Source: an uncultured Lachnospiraceae bacterium (GTDB lineage: Bacteria > Bacillota > Clostridia > Lachnospirales > Lachnospiraceae). From it: 56,707 nt of DNA. The stretch is from NCBI GenBank assembly GCA_910585765.1, contig CAJUES010000021.1:1-56707 (forward strand), in the 5' to 3' direction. Below the pieces are notes generated by a model. It saw only the letters and a program-made list of their open reading frames with translations, was not told where the DNA came from and searched no databases. Both the position numbers and the translations under genes were made by a program. Of this stretch, positions 24,485 to 32,635 are shown piece by piece; positions within the stretch are counted from its first letter, which is position 1, and each line of letters begins with the position of its first letter.

Positions 24485-24997
24485 ATGAAAAAGGTTTTGA
24501 AGGGAATTTATGAATGGTCAAAGTTGATATTGATAGCGGTGGTTGTCGCATTCTGGCTGAAGAATAATGTTGTCGCCAGTGCGCTGGTACCGACCGGCTC
24601 GATGGAACAGACTGTCATGACCGGGAGCAGGATCGTCATAAACCGCCTTGCATATCTGTATGATACGCCGCAGAGGGGCGATATCGTGTCCTTTTACTAT
24701 CCTGACGACGGAGAGACACTGTATCTGAAACGTGTCATGGGACTTCCGGGGGAAGTGATCGAGGGCATTGACGGCAGGGTGTACATTGACGGGAAAATGA
24801 TACCGGACTTTACACAGAACAGATTTTATGAGGATTTCGGGCCATACAGGATACCTGAGGCGTGCTATTTTATGATGGGCGACAACCGCAGCAACTCATG
24901 GGATTCAAGATACTGGATCAATAAGTTTGTGGCGATGGATGATATCATAGGAAAAGCGGAGTTTGAGTATTATCCTGAAATAAAGATTTTGAAATAA
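24485..24997 (+). CDS. lepB: Signal peptidase I
   Basis: A 170-residue type I signal peptidase. One N-terminal membrane segment (about 11-25) leads into the catalytic Ser39 in PTGSMEQT. The general-base Lys82 lies in YLKRVMGLPGE, and the MGDNRSNSWDSR box follows. It removes signal peptides from exported proteins outside the membrane. It is the last gene of the oligopeptide operon, 13 bp after the ApbE-like gene, which hints at a link to processing of that system or simple co-transcription. A strong bidirectional terminator follows. Confidence 0.93.
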   Translation: MKKVLKGIYEWSKLILIAVVVAFWLKNNVVASALVPTGSMEQTVMTGSRIVINRLAYLYDTPQRGDIVSFYYPDDGETLYLKRVMGLPGEVIEGIDGRVYIDGKMIPDFTQNRFYEDFGPYRIPEACYFMMGDNRSNSWDSRYWINKFVAMDDIIGKAEFEYYPEIKILK

Positions 24998-25034
24998 AAA
25001 TTCTGAACAGTTCCTAAGGATTTTGAGACAGATT

Positions 25035-25076
25035 GCAAAAACCCAAACAGTGCACATATACTGTTTGGGTTTTTGC
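25035..25076. terminator. Strong bidirectional terminator
   Basis: A perfect 16-bp stem starting GCAAAAACCC, with a 10-nt loop and T-rich or A-rich ends on both strands. It serves both lepB from the left and the SDR gene from the right. Confidence 0.9.
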
Positions 25077-25104
25077 ATGTAGATCGCCATGACGGGAAGT
25101 GCTG

Positions 25105-25872
25105 TCATCGTGCCAGCCAGCCGCCGTCCACCGCCAATGTGAATCCGTGCACATAGGATGCGGCATCGGAGGCGAGGAAGATCGCTGCGCCTGCGATGTC
25201 CTCCGGCGTGCCCCAGCGGCATGCGGGGATGCGGCTGAGGATATCGTCGTTTCTTGACGCGTCACTCCGCAGGTTCCGGGTGTTGTTGGTCGCCATGTAG
25301 CCCGGAGCGATCGCATTGACATTGATGCGGTGCGGTGCCCATTCGTTGGCAAGTGCGCGCGTAAGTCCCATGACGGCGCTTTTGCTCGCGGTGTAGGCAG
25401 GCACGCGGATGCCGCCCTGGTAACTCAGCATGGATGCGATATTGATGATCTTGCCGCCCTTGTTGTCCTGGATCCAGTTTTTGGCAAACGCCTGTGAGAG
25501 GAAGAAGACCATTTTTTCATTGAGATCCGTGACGGCATCCCAGTCTTCCGCAGTGACTTTGGCCGCATCACATCTCTTGATGATCCCGGCATTGTTCACA
25601 AGGATATCGATGCGGTCATGCGCCCTGTGCGCTTCCTCCACGATCTGCGGGATAGCCTGCATATCGGAGAGGTCGGCTATGATCTCTGTGAAGCAGCCGC
25701 CGACCGCGCTGATTTTTTCGGCAGTCTCCTGACAGCTGCGTCTTGCGACTCCGATCACATTCGCACCGGCGGCAGCGTAAGCTGTGCAGATCCCCTGTCC
25801 CAATCCTGTGTTTGCCCCTGTTACGAGGGCGGTCTTTCCTTCCAGTGAAAACATACTTAGATCTTGTGGCAT
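25105..25872 (-). CDS. Short-chain dehydrogenase, KduD-like
   Basis: A 255-residue classical SDR with the TGANTGLGQGI cofactor loop, the NNAG motif and the YxxxK pair in YTASKS. The N-terminal MFSLEGKTALVTGANTGLGQ and the YMATNNTRNLR stretch near the end resemble 2-deoxy-D-gluconate/5-keto-4-deoxyuronate dehydrogenases (KduD), which act in uronic acid breakdown; this is likely but not certain. It is divergent from an AraC regulator, the typical arrangement for a sugar-induced gene and its activator. The ribosome site GGAAGGAAGG precedes the start. Confidence 0.85.
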   Translation of the reverse strand: MPQDLSMFSLEGKTALVTGANTGLGQGICTAYAAAGANVIGVARRSCQETAEKISAVGGCFTEIIADLSDMQAIPQIVEEAHRAHDRIDILVNNAGIIKRCDAAKVTAEDWDAVTDLNEKMVFFLSQAFAKNWIQDNKGGKIINIASMLSYQGGIRVPAYTASKSAVMGLTRALANEWAPHRINVNAIAPGYMATNNTRNLRSDASRNDDILSRIPACRWGTPEDIAGAAIFLASDAASYVHGFTLAVDGGWLAR

Positions 25873-25941
25873 GATGATTCCTTCCTTCCTTTCTTTCTAT
25901 GCATATGGCATATACATGATATGTGCGTCAGGACATATCGA

Positions 25942-25970
25942 TTGACGGGAAACTGTTAAAATAGTATCAT
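25942..25970 (+). promoter_or_regulatory. Promoter of the AraC-family gene
   Basis: TTGACG, a 17-bp spacer and TATCAT, reading toward the AraC gene. Next to it (about 25903-25940) is a cluster of CATAT-containing repeats in the shared divergent region, a reasonable place for an AraC binding site. Confidence 0.6.
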
Positions 25971-26130
25971 TATTGTGATGGTGAAATATCTGAACTGTAT
26001 TTATTATAATGTAAATACAGCGAAAGGACAAACATGATCGACGTCAAAAGTATCATAATCGTAGCGGAATGGATTGGATGCTGATATCAGGGTACTGCCC
26101 CTGAGGGGCTTTTGGGAGAGAGGTGCAGAT

Positions 26131-27033
26131 GTGGAGCAGCTGAGGGCGACACAGACGATCGTGGATGGAAACCTGCGCGAGACAAAGGCGCATGGAACGG
26201 AAGGGTTTCCGATCGGTGTGTATCTGGATGATTTTGCGGACTTTGAAAATGGATATATCTGTTGGCACTGGCACGAGGAAGTACAGATGACAATGATCAT
26301 TGAGGGAGCGTTTACCTGTCAGGTGGAGACGCAAGAGATCCATATGCGGGAAGGGGACATCGCATTTATCAATTCCGGTCTGATGCACCAGATCAGACCG
26401 TGCAGGAGGGCGCAGGGGAAGCTCTATTCTTTCATATGGCGCGGGGAACTGATCGGGGGGAACAGAAACAGTGATATTTATCAGGAATGCATCGCACCTG
26501 TCATCGGCGGCAGCCTGCCCTGTTTCAAGTGGGAGGGAGCGGATCCGGATCACGATGAGATGGCGGCAGCACTCCACGAGATCGTCGGCTTATATGAGAA
26601 GAGGGAGCCTGCATACCAGTTGAGGATCGCCTGTCAGATCGCCGGATTGTGGCTGCGCATTCTTCGGCAGATGCCGGAGGAGAATACGGCTGTGACGGCG
26701 GAGTCTGCGCGGGACAAACAGCGGGTGAAGGCTGCGATCGAGTATATGCAGGAAAAGTATCAGGAACCGCTGAGACTCGACGACATCGCGGAGGCGGCAT
26801 TTATCAGCAGGAGTGAACTGTGCCGCAGCTTTCAGCGCACGATCAACATGACGCCCATGGAATTTCTGATGCAGTACAGAATACGCCAATCGATCGTGCT
26901 GCTGAGGAACAGGGATCTGCGCGTGCTGGATGTCGCTGAGATGACAGGATTTTGCAGCCCGAGTCATTTTGGCAGTTATTTTCACAAATACATGGGCTGT
27001 ACGCCGCGTGCGTACCGGAAGCAGCAGAAATAG
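26131..27033 (+). CDS. AraC-family transcriptional regulator with cupin sensor
   Basis: About 300 residues. An N-terminal cupin-like sensor (HWHEEVQMTMIIEG, then MREGDIAFINSGLMHQIRP) is joined to a C-terminal pair of helix-turn-helix motifs (LDDIAEAAFISRSELCRSFQ and a second helix around VAEMTGFCSPSHFGSYF). I chose GTG 26131 because GGGAGAGAGG lies 7 nt upstream; a TTG at 26074 would add 19 residues without a clear ribosome site. It is divergent from the KduD-like dehydrogenase and probably controls it in response to a sugar. Confidence 0.88.
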   Translation: MEQLRATQTIVDGNLRETKAHGTEGFPIGVYLDDFADFENGYICWHWHEEVQMTMIIEGAFTCQVETQEIHMREGDIAFINSGLMHQIRPCRRAQGKLYSFIWRGELIGGNRNSDIYQECIAPVIGGSLPCFKWEGADPDHDEMAAALHEIVGLYEKREPAYQLRIACQIAGLWLRILRQMPEENTAVTAESARDKQRVKAAIEYMQEKYQEPLRLDDIAEAAFISRSELCRSFQRTINMTPMEFLMQYRIRQSIVLLRNRDLRVLDVAEMTGFCSPSHFGSYFHKYMGCTPRAYRKQQK

Positions 27034-27077
27034 GATAAACAGGGTGCTGATCAGAAATTGATCAGGAAAGGAGGAGC

Positions 27078-27689
27078 ATGAAAGGCAGGATCAAAAATAT
27101 TGTTTTCGACATGGGCAATGTGCTTACGGTGTATCACGCCAGGGATTATATCTACGGCTATGTGCAGAACGAGGAGGACTACCGATGGATCAAAGATCAT
27201 CTCTGCGCATCGGTGGAGTGGCTGCGGATGGACAGGGGAACGATGTCGGACGATGAGGCAGTCGCATCTGTGTGCAGAAGGATGCCGCCACATCTGCATG
27301 AGACTGTGGAGCGCTTTGTGCGCGAGTACCGTATGGTACAGCCGCCCAATCCTCCGATGGAGAGGCTGGTGGAGGAGTTGTGCCAAAAGGGTTACGATCT
27401 GTATCTGATGTCCAACACGTCGCACCGTTTCAGGATATTCAGCCGGTATATCAAGTCGATCGCATACATGAAGGGAATCTGGATATCCTGCGAACATGGA
27501 CTGCTGAAACCTGAACCGGAGGCGTATCTTGACTTTTTTCGGACATTTTCACTCAAACCCGAGACGTGTTTCTTTATCGATGACACGCCGGCAAACATCG
27601 AGGCAGCCGGGAATCTGGGAATGGACGGGTGTGTGTACTATGGAGATGTGGATGAACTTCGGCGCTGTCTGCAAGAAAAGTTACTCTGA
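27078..27689 (+). CDS. HAD-family phosphatase, YihX-like
   Basis: A 203-residue HAD hydrolase. Motif I is FDMGNVL with nucleophile Asp11; the second Asp of the usual DxD is Gly, as in the YihX/HAD-IA branch. Motif II is LMSNTS, the Lys is in LLKPEPEAY, and the acidic pair is FIDDTPAN. A helical cap separates them. Family members remove phosphate from sugar phosphates such as glucose-1-phosphate. It lies 44 bp after the AraC gene behind a GGAGGAGC site and may be co-transcribed. Confidence 0.88.
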   Translation: MKGRIKNIVFDMGNVLTVYHARDYIYGYVQNEEDYRWIKDHLCASVEWLRMDRGTMSDDEAVASVCRRMPPHLHETVERFVREYRMVQPPNPPMERLVEELCQKGYDLYLMSNTSHRFRIFSRYIKSIAYMKGIWISCEHGLLKPEPEAYLDFFRTFSLKPETCFFIDDTPANIEAAGNLGMDGCVYYGDVDELRRCLQEKLL

Positions 27690-27716
27690 AATGGAGCGTT
27701 CGGATTAGAGCGTGTC

Positions 27717-27745
27717 TTGACATTTATGGTATTACATAGTATAGT
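27717..27745 (+). promoter_or_regulatory. Promoter of the TrmB-lysA unit
   Basis: A perfect TTGACA, a 17-bp spacer and TATAGT, about 40 bp before the TrmB-type gene. Confidence 0.75.
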
Positions 27746-27798
27746 GTTCCTGTTGAGTACTACTATTTTGCTTTGCATAGAAACGGGTGATGCGACAT

Positions 27799-28533
27799 AT
27801 GGATCATACAATATCAGAGGTATTGGCGGAGAAGCTGGTGCAGTTTGGTCTGACCAGGCAAGAGGCAAACATCTATCTGTGCCTGCTGCAAAATAAAGAC
27901 TTGTCGGGCTATGAGGTCTCCAAGATCACCGGAATATCGCGCTCCAATGTGTACAGCGCCCTTGCCAGTCTGGTGGAGAAGGGCGCGGCATACTTGCTGG
28001 AGGGGGAGACGAACAAGTACACGTCAGTCCTGGTAGAGGAGTTCTGCGAGAACAGGATCCGGCGGCTGGCGGACCTGGAGCGGGAGCTTGCGGCGCAGAT
28101 ACCGCAGATCGGGAACAGTTCGGAAGGCTATATCACGATCAGCAGCCACCGGCATATCATGGATAAGATCTACAACATGCTCGAACATGTCGAGCACCGG
28201 GTGTATCTGTCGATGCCGGCAGTGTATCTAGAGCAGTTCCGCGATCACCTTGAGCGGCTCGCGGCTGACGGGAAAAAGGTGGTGATCCTGGCGGGTGACC
28301 TGCCGGCTGCAGAGATAAAAGGCAGCATTCTGTACCGGACGGACAAGAGAGACGGGCAGCTGAGGCTGATCGTCGATTCGAATTATGTCCTCACGGGTGA
28401 GATGACCGGAAGCGTGACGGACAGCTGCCTGTACTGTGGGCAGAAAAATTTTGTGGATGTTTTTAAGGATTCCCTTAGAAATGAGATAAAACTAACACAG
28501 TTAACAAAAGGGGACAAAGTGAAAGATAGTTGA
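27799..28533 (+). CDS. TrmB-family transcriptional regulator
   Basis: About 244 residues. The N-terminal winged helix (LVQFGLTRQEANIYLCLL, then GYEVSKITGISRSNVYSALASL) is the TrmB/HxlR-type DNA-binding domain; the C-terminal part has the PLD-like TrmB sensor fold. Family members usually sense sugars. The ATG at 27799 is about 8 nt after GGGTGA; GTG 27787 and ATG 27790 are alternatives. It lies 37 bp before the LysA-like gene in the same unit, so it probably controls that gene, which is an uncommon pairing. Confidence 0.85.
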   Translation: MDHTISEVLAEKLVQFGLTRQEANIYLCLLQNKDLSGYEVSKITGISRSNVYSALASLVEKGAAYLLEGETNKYTSVLVEEFCENRIRRLADLERELAAQIPQIGNSSEGYITISSHRHIMDKIYNMLEHVEHRVYLSMPAVYLEQFRDHLERLAADGKKVVILAGDLPAAEIKGSILYRTDKRDGQLRLIVDSNYVLTGEMTGSVTDSCLYCGQKNFVDVFKDSLRNEIKLTQLTKGDKVKDS

Positions 28534-28570
28534 TTTTCATTTTGCCGGGAAAGGAGTAAAGTTATCAGCA

Positions 28571-29842
28571 ATGAAAAAAGAGGCATTTGTTACAAAAGAA
28601 CAGATTGAGGAGATCGCAAAGACATATCCCACGCCGTTTCACATCTATGACGAGAGGGGGATCAGGGAAAACGCACAGGCATTGAGAGAGGCATTTTCCT
28701 GGAATAAAGGGTTTAAGGAGTACTTTGCGGTGAAGGCGACACCGAATCCTTTTTTGATCGATATACTCCGCGAATACGGCTGCGGCTGCGACTGCTCATC
28801 CCTCACGGAACTCATGCTGAGCACCGCGATGGGCATGGAGGGAAAGGATATCATGTTCTCTTCCAACGACACGCCGGCAGAAGAATTTGTTTATGCGGCA
28901 AAGATCGGTGCCACGATCAATCTGGACGATATCACGCACATTGATTTTCTGGAAAAGACGATCGGCAGATTGCCGGAGACGATCTCCTGCCGCTACAATC
29001 CGGGCGGGCTTTTTAAGATCACAACGGATATCATGGACAATCCGGGAGACGCGAAATACGGCTTCACGACAGAACAGCTCTTTGAGGGTTTCCGGATCCT
29101 GAAGGAGAGAGGTGTCAGACATTTTGGCATCCATGCGTTTCTCGCGAGCAACACGGTCACAAACGAGTATTATCCAGCACTTGCCAGGACGCTGTTTGAG
29201 GTGGCTGTAAAGCTGAGAAACGAGACAGGTGCAGACATCAGATTCATCAATCTGTCAGGCGGTATCGGCATTCCGTACAGACCGGATCAGGAGCCGAATG
29301 ACATCAGAGCGATCGGCGAGGGTGTGCGAAAGGTGTATGAGGAAGTGCTCGTACCCGCCGGGATGGGAGATGTGGCGATCTACACGGAACTTGGGCGTTT
29401 TATGATGGGACCGTACGGACAGCTGGTCGTGAAGGCGATCCATGAGAAGCACACGCACAAGGAGTATGTCGGTGTCGATGCCTGCGCAGTCAATCTCATG
29501 AGACCTGCCATGTACGGGGCATACCACCATATCACTGTGCTGGGCAAGGAGGATGCGCCCTGTGACCACCAGTATGATATCACGGGTTCTCTGTGTGAGA
29601 ACAATGACAAGTTTGCGGTGGACCGTATGCTGCCAAAGATCGATATGGGCGACTATCTTGTCATCCACGATACGGGTGCACATGGGTTTTCCATGGGGTA
29701 CAATTACAATGGCAAGTTAAAGTCCGCAGAGCTCTTGCTGAAGGAGGACGGAAGCGTACAGCTGATCAGGCGCGCGGAGACTCCAAAGGACTATTTTGCG
29801 ACATTTGACTGCTTTGATGTTTATGGCAGGCTTGGTTTATAG
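28571..29842 (+). CDS. lysA: Diaminopimelate decarboxylase-like PLP enzyme
   Basis: A 423-residue fold-type III decarboxylase. The PLP lysine is Lys55 in YFAVKATPNP, a glycine-rich phosphate loop is in NLSGGIGIP, and the substrate-site cysteine region reads LCENND where classical LysA has CESxD. The RPAMYGAYH element near the C-terminus is conserved. LysA turns meso-diaminopimelate into lysine. The altered active-site loop and the TrmB-type partner leave room for a related substrate. Its last codons overlap the convergent lacI gene by 6 bp, with no terminator between them. Confidence 0.85.
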   Translation: MKKEAFVTKEQIEEIAKTYPTPFHIYDERGIRENAQALREAFSWNKGFKEYFAVKATPNPFLIDILREYGCGCDCSSLTELMLSTAMGMEGKDIMFSSNDTPAEEFVYAAKIGATINLDDITHIDFLEKTIGRLPETISCRYNPGGLFKITTDIMDNPGDAKYGFTTEQLFEGFRILKERGVRHFGIHAFLASNTVTNEYYPALARTLFEVAVKLRNETGADIRFINLSGGIGIPYRPDQEPNDIRAIGEGVRKVYEEVLVPAGMGDVAIYTELGRFMMGPYGQLVVKAIHEKHTHKEYVGVDACAVNLMRPAMYGAYHHITVLGKEDAPCDHQYDITGSLCENNDKFAVDRMLPKIDMGDYLVIHDTGAHGFSMGYNYNGKLKSAELLLKEDGSVQLIRRAETPKDYFATFDCFDVYGRLGL

Positions 29843-30853
29843 CACATCACCCTTTTGTGCGGCTTTGGCTGTTGAGTCGCGCACGACCAGACGCGGACGG
29901 AGCAGCGATCTGGATATGGGGACTTTGGCGATCAGCCAGTAGAGCGCTGCATAGGAATTTCTGCCGAGGTCGGTGCGGTCCTGATTGATCGTGGTCAGGG
30001 CAGGGGTGATCTCCGCTGCGACCGGGAGATTGTCAAAGCCCACAACGCTCAGTTCCTGGGGGATTTTGACATGAAGCCGCCTGCACTCACGGATCACGCC
30101 GACAGCCAGAAGGTCATTGCCGCACAGGATCGAAGTAGCCCCGTTTTCGATCAGTGACGGCAGATGGTACTTTGCACTCTCCTCGACATAGTACCCATGG
30201 GCGACCAGATCTTTGTCAACCTTTAGTTTGTGGTTCTGCATACTGCTGACATACGCATCGTATCGGTTGACAGTCACCATGGAGTCAGGAGAGCCGTTCA
30301 GAAGGGCGATCTTTGTATGTCCGAGTTCCGTCAGGTGGTCGATCGCAAGATCGATGCCCTCAAAGCTGTCAGTGCCGACATAGGCTATGTTTGGATTTTT
30401 CGTGATATAATTGTCGAAGAGTACCGTGGGGATGGTGGTGGTCTGCAGCTGAGCCATCCAGGGATCTTTCAGGGCGAAGCCGACCAGGAAACCGCCGTGG
30501 AACCCATTTTGGACCATATACCTGTCGTAGGGACCGCGCGTCTGCAGCATGGGCGTGACGGGCGTGACTGTGACCTCCCAGTTGTCGCGCACTGCTGCCT
30601 GCTTGAAGCCAAGTATGATGTCAAATCCGAAATCCCCCGGCTTTTCGTACTGCATATTTTCGACAAACACACATAATCGTTTTCTTGTTTCTTTTTTCAT
30701 ACGCTTGGTGACATAGCCCATTTCGATCGCGGTATCCAGCACCAGCTTTTTCAGCTCCGGACTGATGTCGTTGGCGTCATTCAGTCCTTTGGAGACGGTA
30801 CTGGGAGCAATGCCCAGACGTTTTGCGATATCTTTTATTGTTACCATGATCAT
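29837..30853 (-). CDS. LacI-family transcriptional regulator
   Basis: A 338-residue repressor. The N-terminal helix-turn-helix reads TIKDIAKRLGIAPSTVSKGLND, and the rest is a periplasmic-binding-protein-like sugar sensor with the typical VGFDNLPVA and TTINQD elements. ATG 30853 or ATG 30847 can be the start. An operator-like palindrome (30901-30912) lies about 50 bp upstream, suggesting self-control. It is divergent from the formate/nitrite-type channel gene, which may be a second target; the sugar is unknown. Confidence 0.9.
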   Translation of the reverse strand: MIMVTIKDIAKRLGIAPSTVSKGLNDANDISPELKKLVLDTAIEMGYVTKRMKKETRKRLCVFVENMQYEKPGDFGFDIILGFKQAAVRDNWEVTVTPVTPMLQTRGPYDRYMVQNGFHGGFLVGFALKDPWMAQLQTTTIPTVLFDNYITKNPNIAYVGTDSFEGIDLAIDHLTELGHTKIALLNGSPDSMVTVNRYDAYVSSMQNHKLKVDKDLVAHGYYVEESAKYHLPSLIENGATSILCGNDLLAVGVIRECRRLHVKIPQELSVVGFDNLPVAAEITPALTTINQDRTDLGRNSYAALYWLIAKVPISRSLLRPRLVVRDSTAKAAQKGDVL

Positions 30854-30900
30854 ATACTCACTTTCAGAAATTCACTTATAAAAACAGTGTACACGATACG

Positions 30901-30912
30901 GAAATCGTTTTC
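30901..30912. promoter_or_regulatory. LacI-type operator
   Basis: GAAATCGTTTTC is a near-perfect 12-bp palindrome around a central CG, the form of LacI-family operators. It lies in the divergent region between the lacI gene and the channel gene. Confidence 0.6.
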
Positions 30913-31059
30913 AACCGCTTGCGATAAAAAAGATGATAATAAGGAAAAATTAATCAGGTATGGACAACAAAGTGATTTATGATGTATACTTTTATTGACA
31001 GCAAATAACCGTGGGAACAGGGGGATCTTGTCAGAAAAAAGTAAAAGGAGTACAAAGAG

Positions 31060-31911
31060 ATGGATAATGCATTTAATTCTCCGGCGCAGGTGCTGGAAGC
31101 AAATATGAAGGCAGGAGAGGGCAAGGTAAAGCTTCCTCTGTTGAAGTGTATACTGCTTGGCATCATGGCAGGTGCATTTATCGCATTTGGCGGTGCGTCG
31201 AGCAATGCGGCGGTCCACAATATAGCAAACCAGGGATTATCCAAGACGCTCGCGGGCTGCATCTTCCCGGTAGGACTCATGATGATCGTCTTTGTCGGCG
31301 GGGAACTCTTTACAGGAGACTGTCTGATGATCGCCGGGGTGGTCGGCAAACGGTTCAGTGCGATCGCGATGATCAGGACGCTCATCATCGTATTTTTCAG
31401 CAATATGATCGGCGCAGTTCTGATCGCGTCGCTGGTATATTTCAGCGGGCTGCTGGATTACACGGGTGGAGCGCTGGGGGCTTTCACGATCAAGGTAGCC
31501 TACGGAAAGGCGACGATCACGCCGTTTAAGGCGGTCTGCTCGGGGATCCTCTGCAATATCCTCGTGTGCATGGCAGTGCTGATGGCGACTGCCGCAAAAG
31601 ATATCGCAGGCAAGGTCTGGGCGATCTTCTTCCCGATCGCTGCGTTTGTCATCGGCGGCTGGGAGCACTGTGTGGCGAATATGTTCTATATTCCGGCGGG
31701 CATCATCGCGGGCACAGACAGTACATATGTGGCAAAGGCGCAGGAGCTGTATGGCATCACGGCGGAACAGATCGCTGCAGACCTGGATATCAGCGGTTTT
31801 GTGTCCAATCTGATACCGGTCACGATCGGCAATATCCTCGGCGGTATGGTATTTGTCGCACTCCCGCTGTATGCCATCCACAAGAGCAAACTGGTCAATA
31901 AGACGAAGTAG
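31060..31911 (+). CDS. Formate/nitrite transporter family channel
   Basis: A 283-residue FNT protein with six membrane segments. Conserved elements are GGELFTGDCLMI in the first half and GGWEHCVANMFYIPAGI in the second, which form the two pore constrictions and carry the central pore histidine. FocA-type members move formate, NirC-type nitrite, HSC-type hydrosulphide; the sequence alone does not choose. In a fermenting anaerobe formate is most likely. The ribosome site AAAGGAG precedes the ATG. Confidence 0.92.
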   Translation: MDNAFNSPAQVLEANMKAGEGKVKLPLLKCILLGIMAGAFIAFGGASSNAAVHNIANQGLSKTLAGCIFPVGLMMIVFVGGELFTGDCLMIAGVVGKRFSAIAMIRTLIIVFFSNMIGAVLIASLVYFSGLLDYTGGALGAFTIKVAYGKATITPFKAVCSGILCNILVCMAVLMATAAKDIAGKVWAIFFPIAAFVIGGWEHCVANMFYIPAGIIAGTDSTYVAKAQELYGITAEQIAADLDISGFVSNLIPVTIGNILGGMVFVALPLYAIHKSKLVNKTK

Positions 31912-32046
31912 CGGGAGCGGCAGCGGGACAAGCGATCCTGTGTGCGGTGAAGGACTGGGGATCGGAGAATCGGAATTCGGAAATTTGGCAATCAGGAATA
32001 AACAGTAGACTTGAAATCGGAAATCAGAGATCGGAAACACGACAGT

Positions 32047-32068
32047 CGGGCAGGGAGATACCTGCTCG
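32047..32068 (+). terminator. Probable terminator after the channel gene
   Basis: CGGGCAGG pairs with CCTGCTCG (one G-T pair) around a 6-nt loop, followed by the weakly T-rich ATTTGTTCTG. Confidence 0.5.
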
Positions 32069-32119
32069 ATTTGTTCTGCACAGAGATAGAACGGCAAAAT
32101 TATTTGAGGAGTGATGGGA

Positions 32120-32623
32120 ATGAATGACAAACTGACAAGAAATGATATCAGGAAGATGGAGGAGGAGATCGAGCACAGAAAGCTCGTGGTGCGCAAGGAG
32201 GCGCTAGAGGCAGTGAAGGAGGCGCGCGCGCAGGGGGATCTGAGTGAGAATTTCGAGTACTATGCGGCAAAGAAATACAAGAACCAGAATGAGAGCCGCA
32301 TCCGTTATCTAGAGCGTATGATCAGGACAGCGCAGATCATAGAGGACGACGCCAGGGAGGATGAGATCGGGTTGAACAAGACCGTGGAGGTCGAGTTTGT
32401 GGAGGACGGTACGATCGAGACGTACCGCATGGTGACTACTGTGCGGAACAATCCGCTGCAGGGACTCATCAGCATTGATTCTCCGATCGGGAAAGCGCTC
32501 GCGGGTCATAGGTGCGGTGATACGGTGCATGTGCAGGTGAACAGCGATTTCGGCTATGATGTGGTGGTCAGGTCTGTGGAGAATACGCCGGATGACGATT
32601 CGATAGCGCTCAGAAAATTTTAA
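32120..32623 (+). CDS. greA: GreA-family transcription elongation factor
   Basis: About 167 residues from ATG 32120, which sits 8-9 nt after GAGGAG. The N-terminal coiled coil carries GDLSENFEYYAAKK, whose acidic tip reaches into RNA polymerase and helps cut backtracked RNA. The C-terminal FKBP-like domain has the SPIGKALAGHRCGDTV motif. The helix is somewhat altered from classical GreA (extra Arg/Lys near KYKNQNESRIRYL), so this may be a second Gre paralog. The ABC-F gene follows after 12 bp. Confidence 0.88.
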   Translation: MNDKLTRNDIRKMEEEIEHRKLVVRKEALEAVKEARAQGDLSENFEYYAAKKYKNQNESRIRYLERMIRTAQIIEDDAREDEIGLNKTVEVEFVEDGTIETYRMVTTVRNNPLQGLISIDSPIGKALAGHRCGDTVHVQVNSDFGYDVVVRSVENTPDDDSIALRKF

Positions 32624-32635
32624 GGAGTATTAGAT

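Noticed and set aside
31912..32046. Short repeats such as AATCGGAAAT after the channel gene
   Set aside because: The copies are short and irregular, without clear unit or structure; probably low-complexity intergenic DNA.
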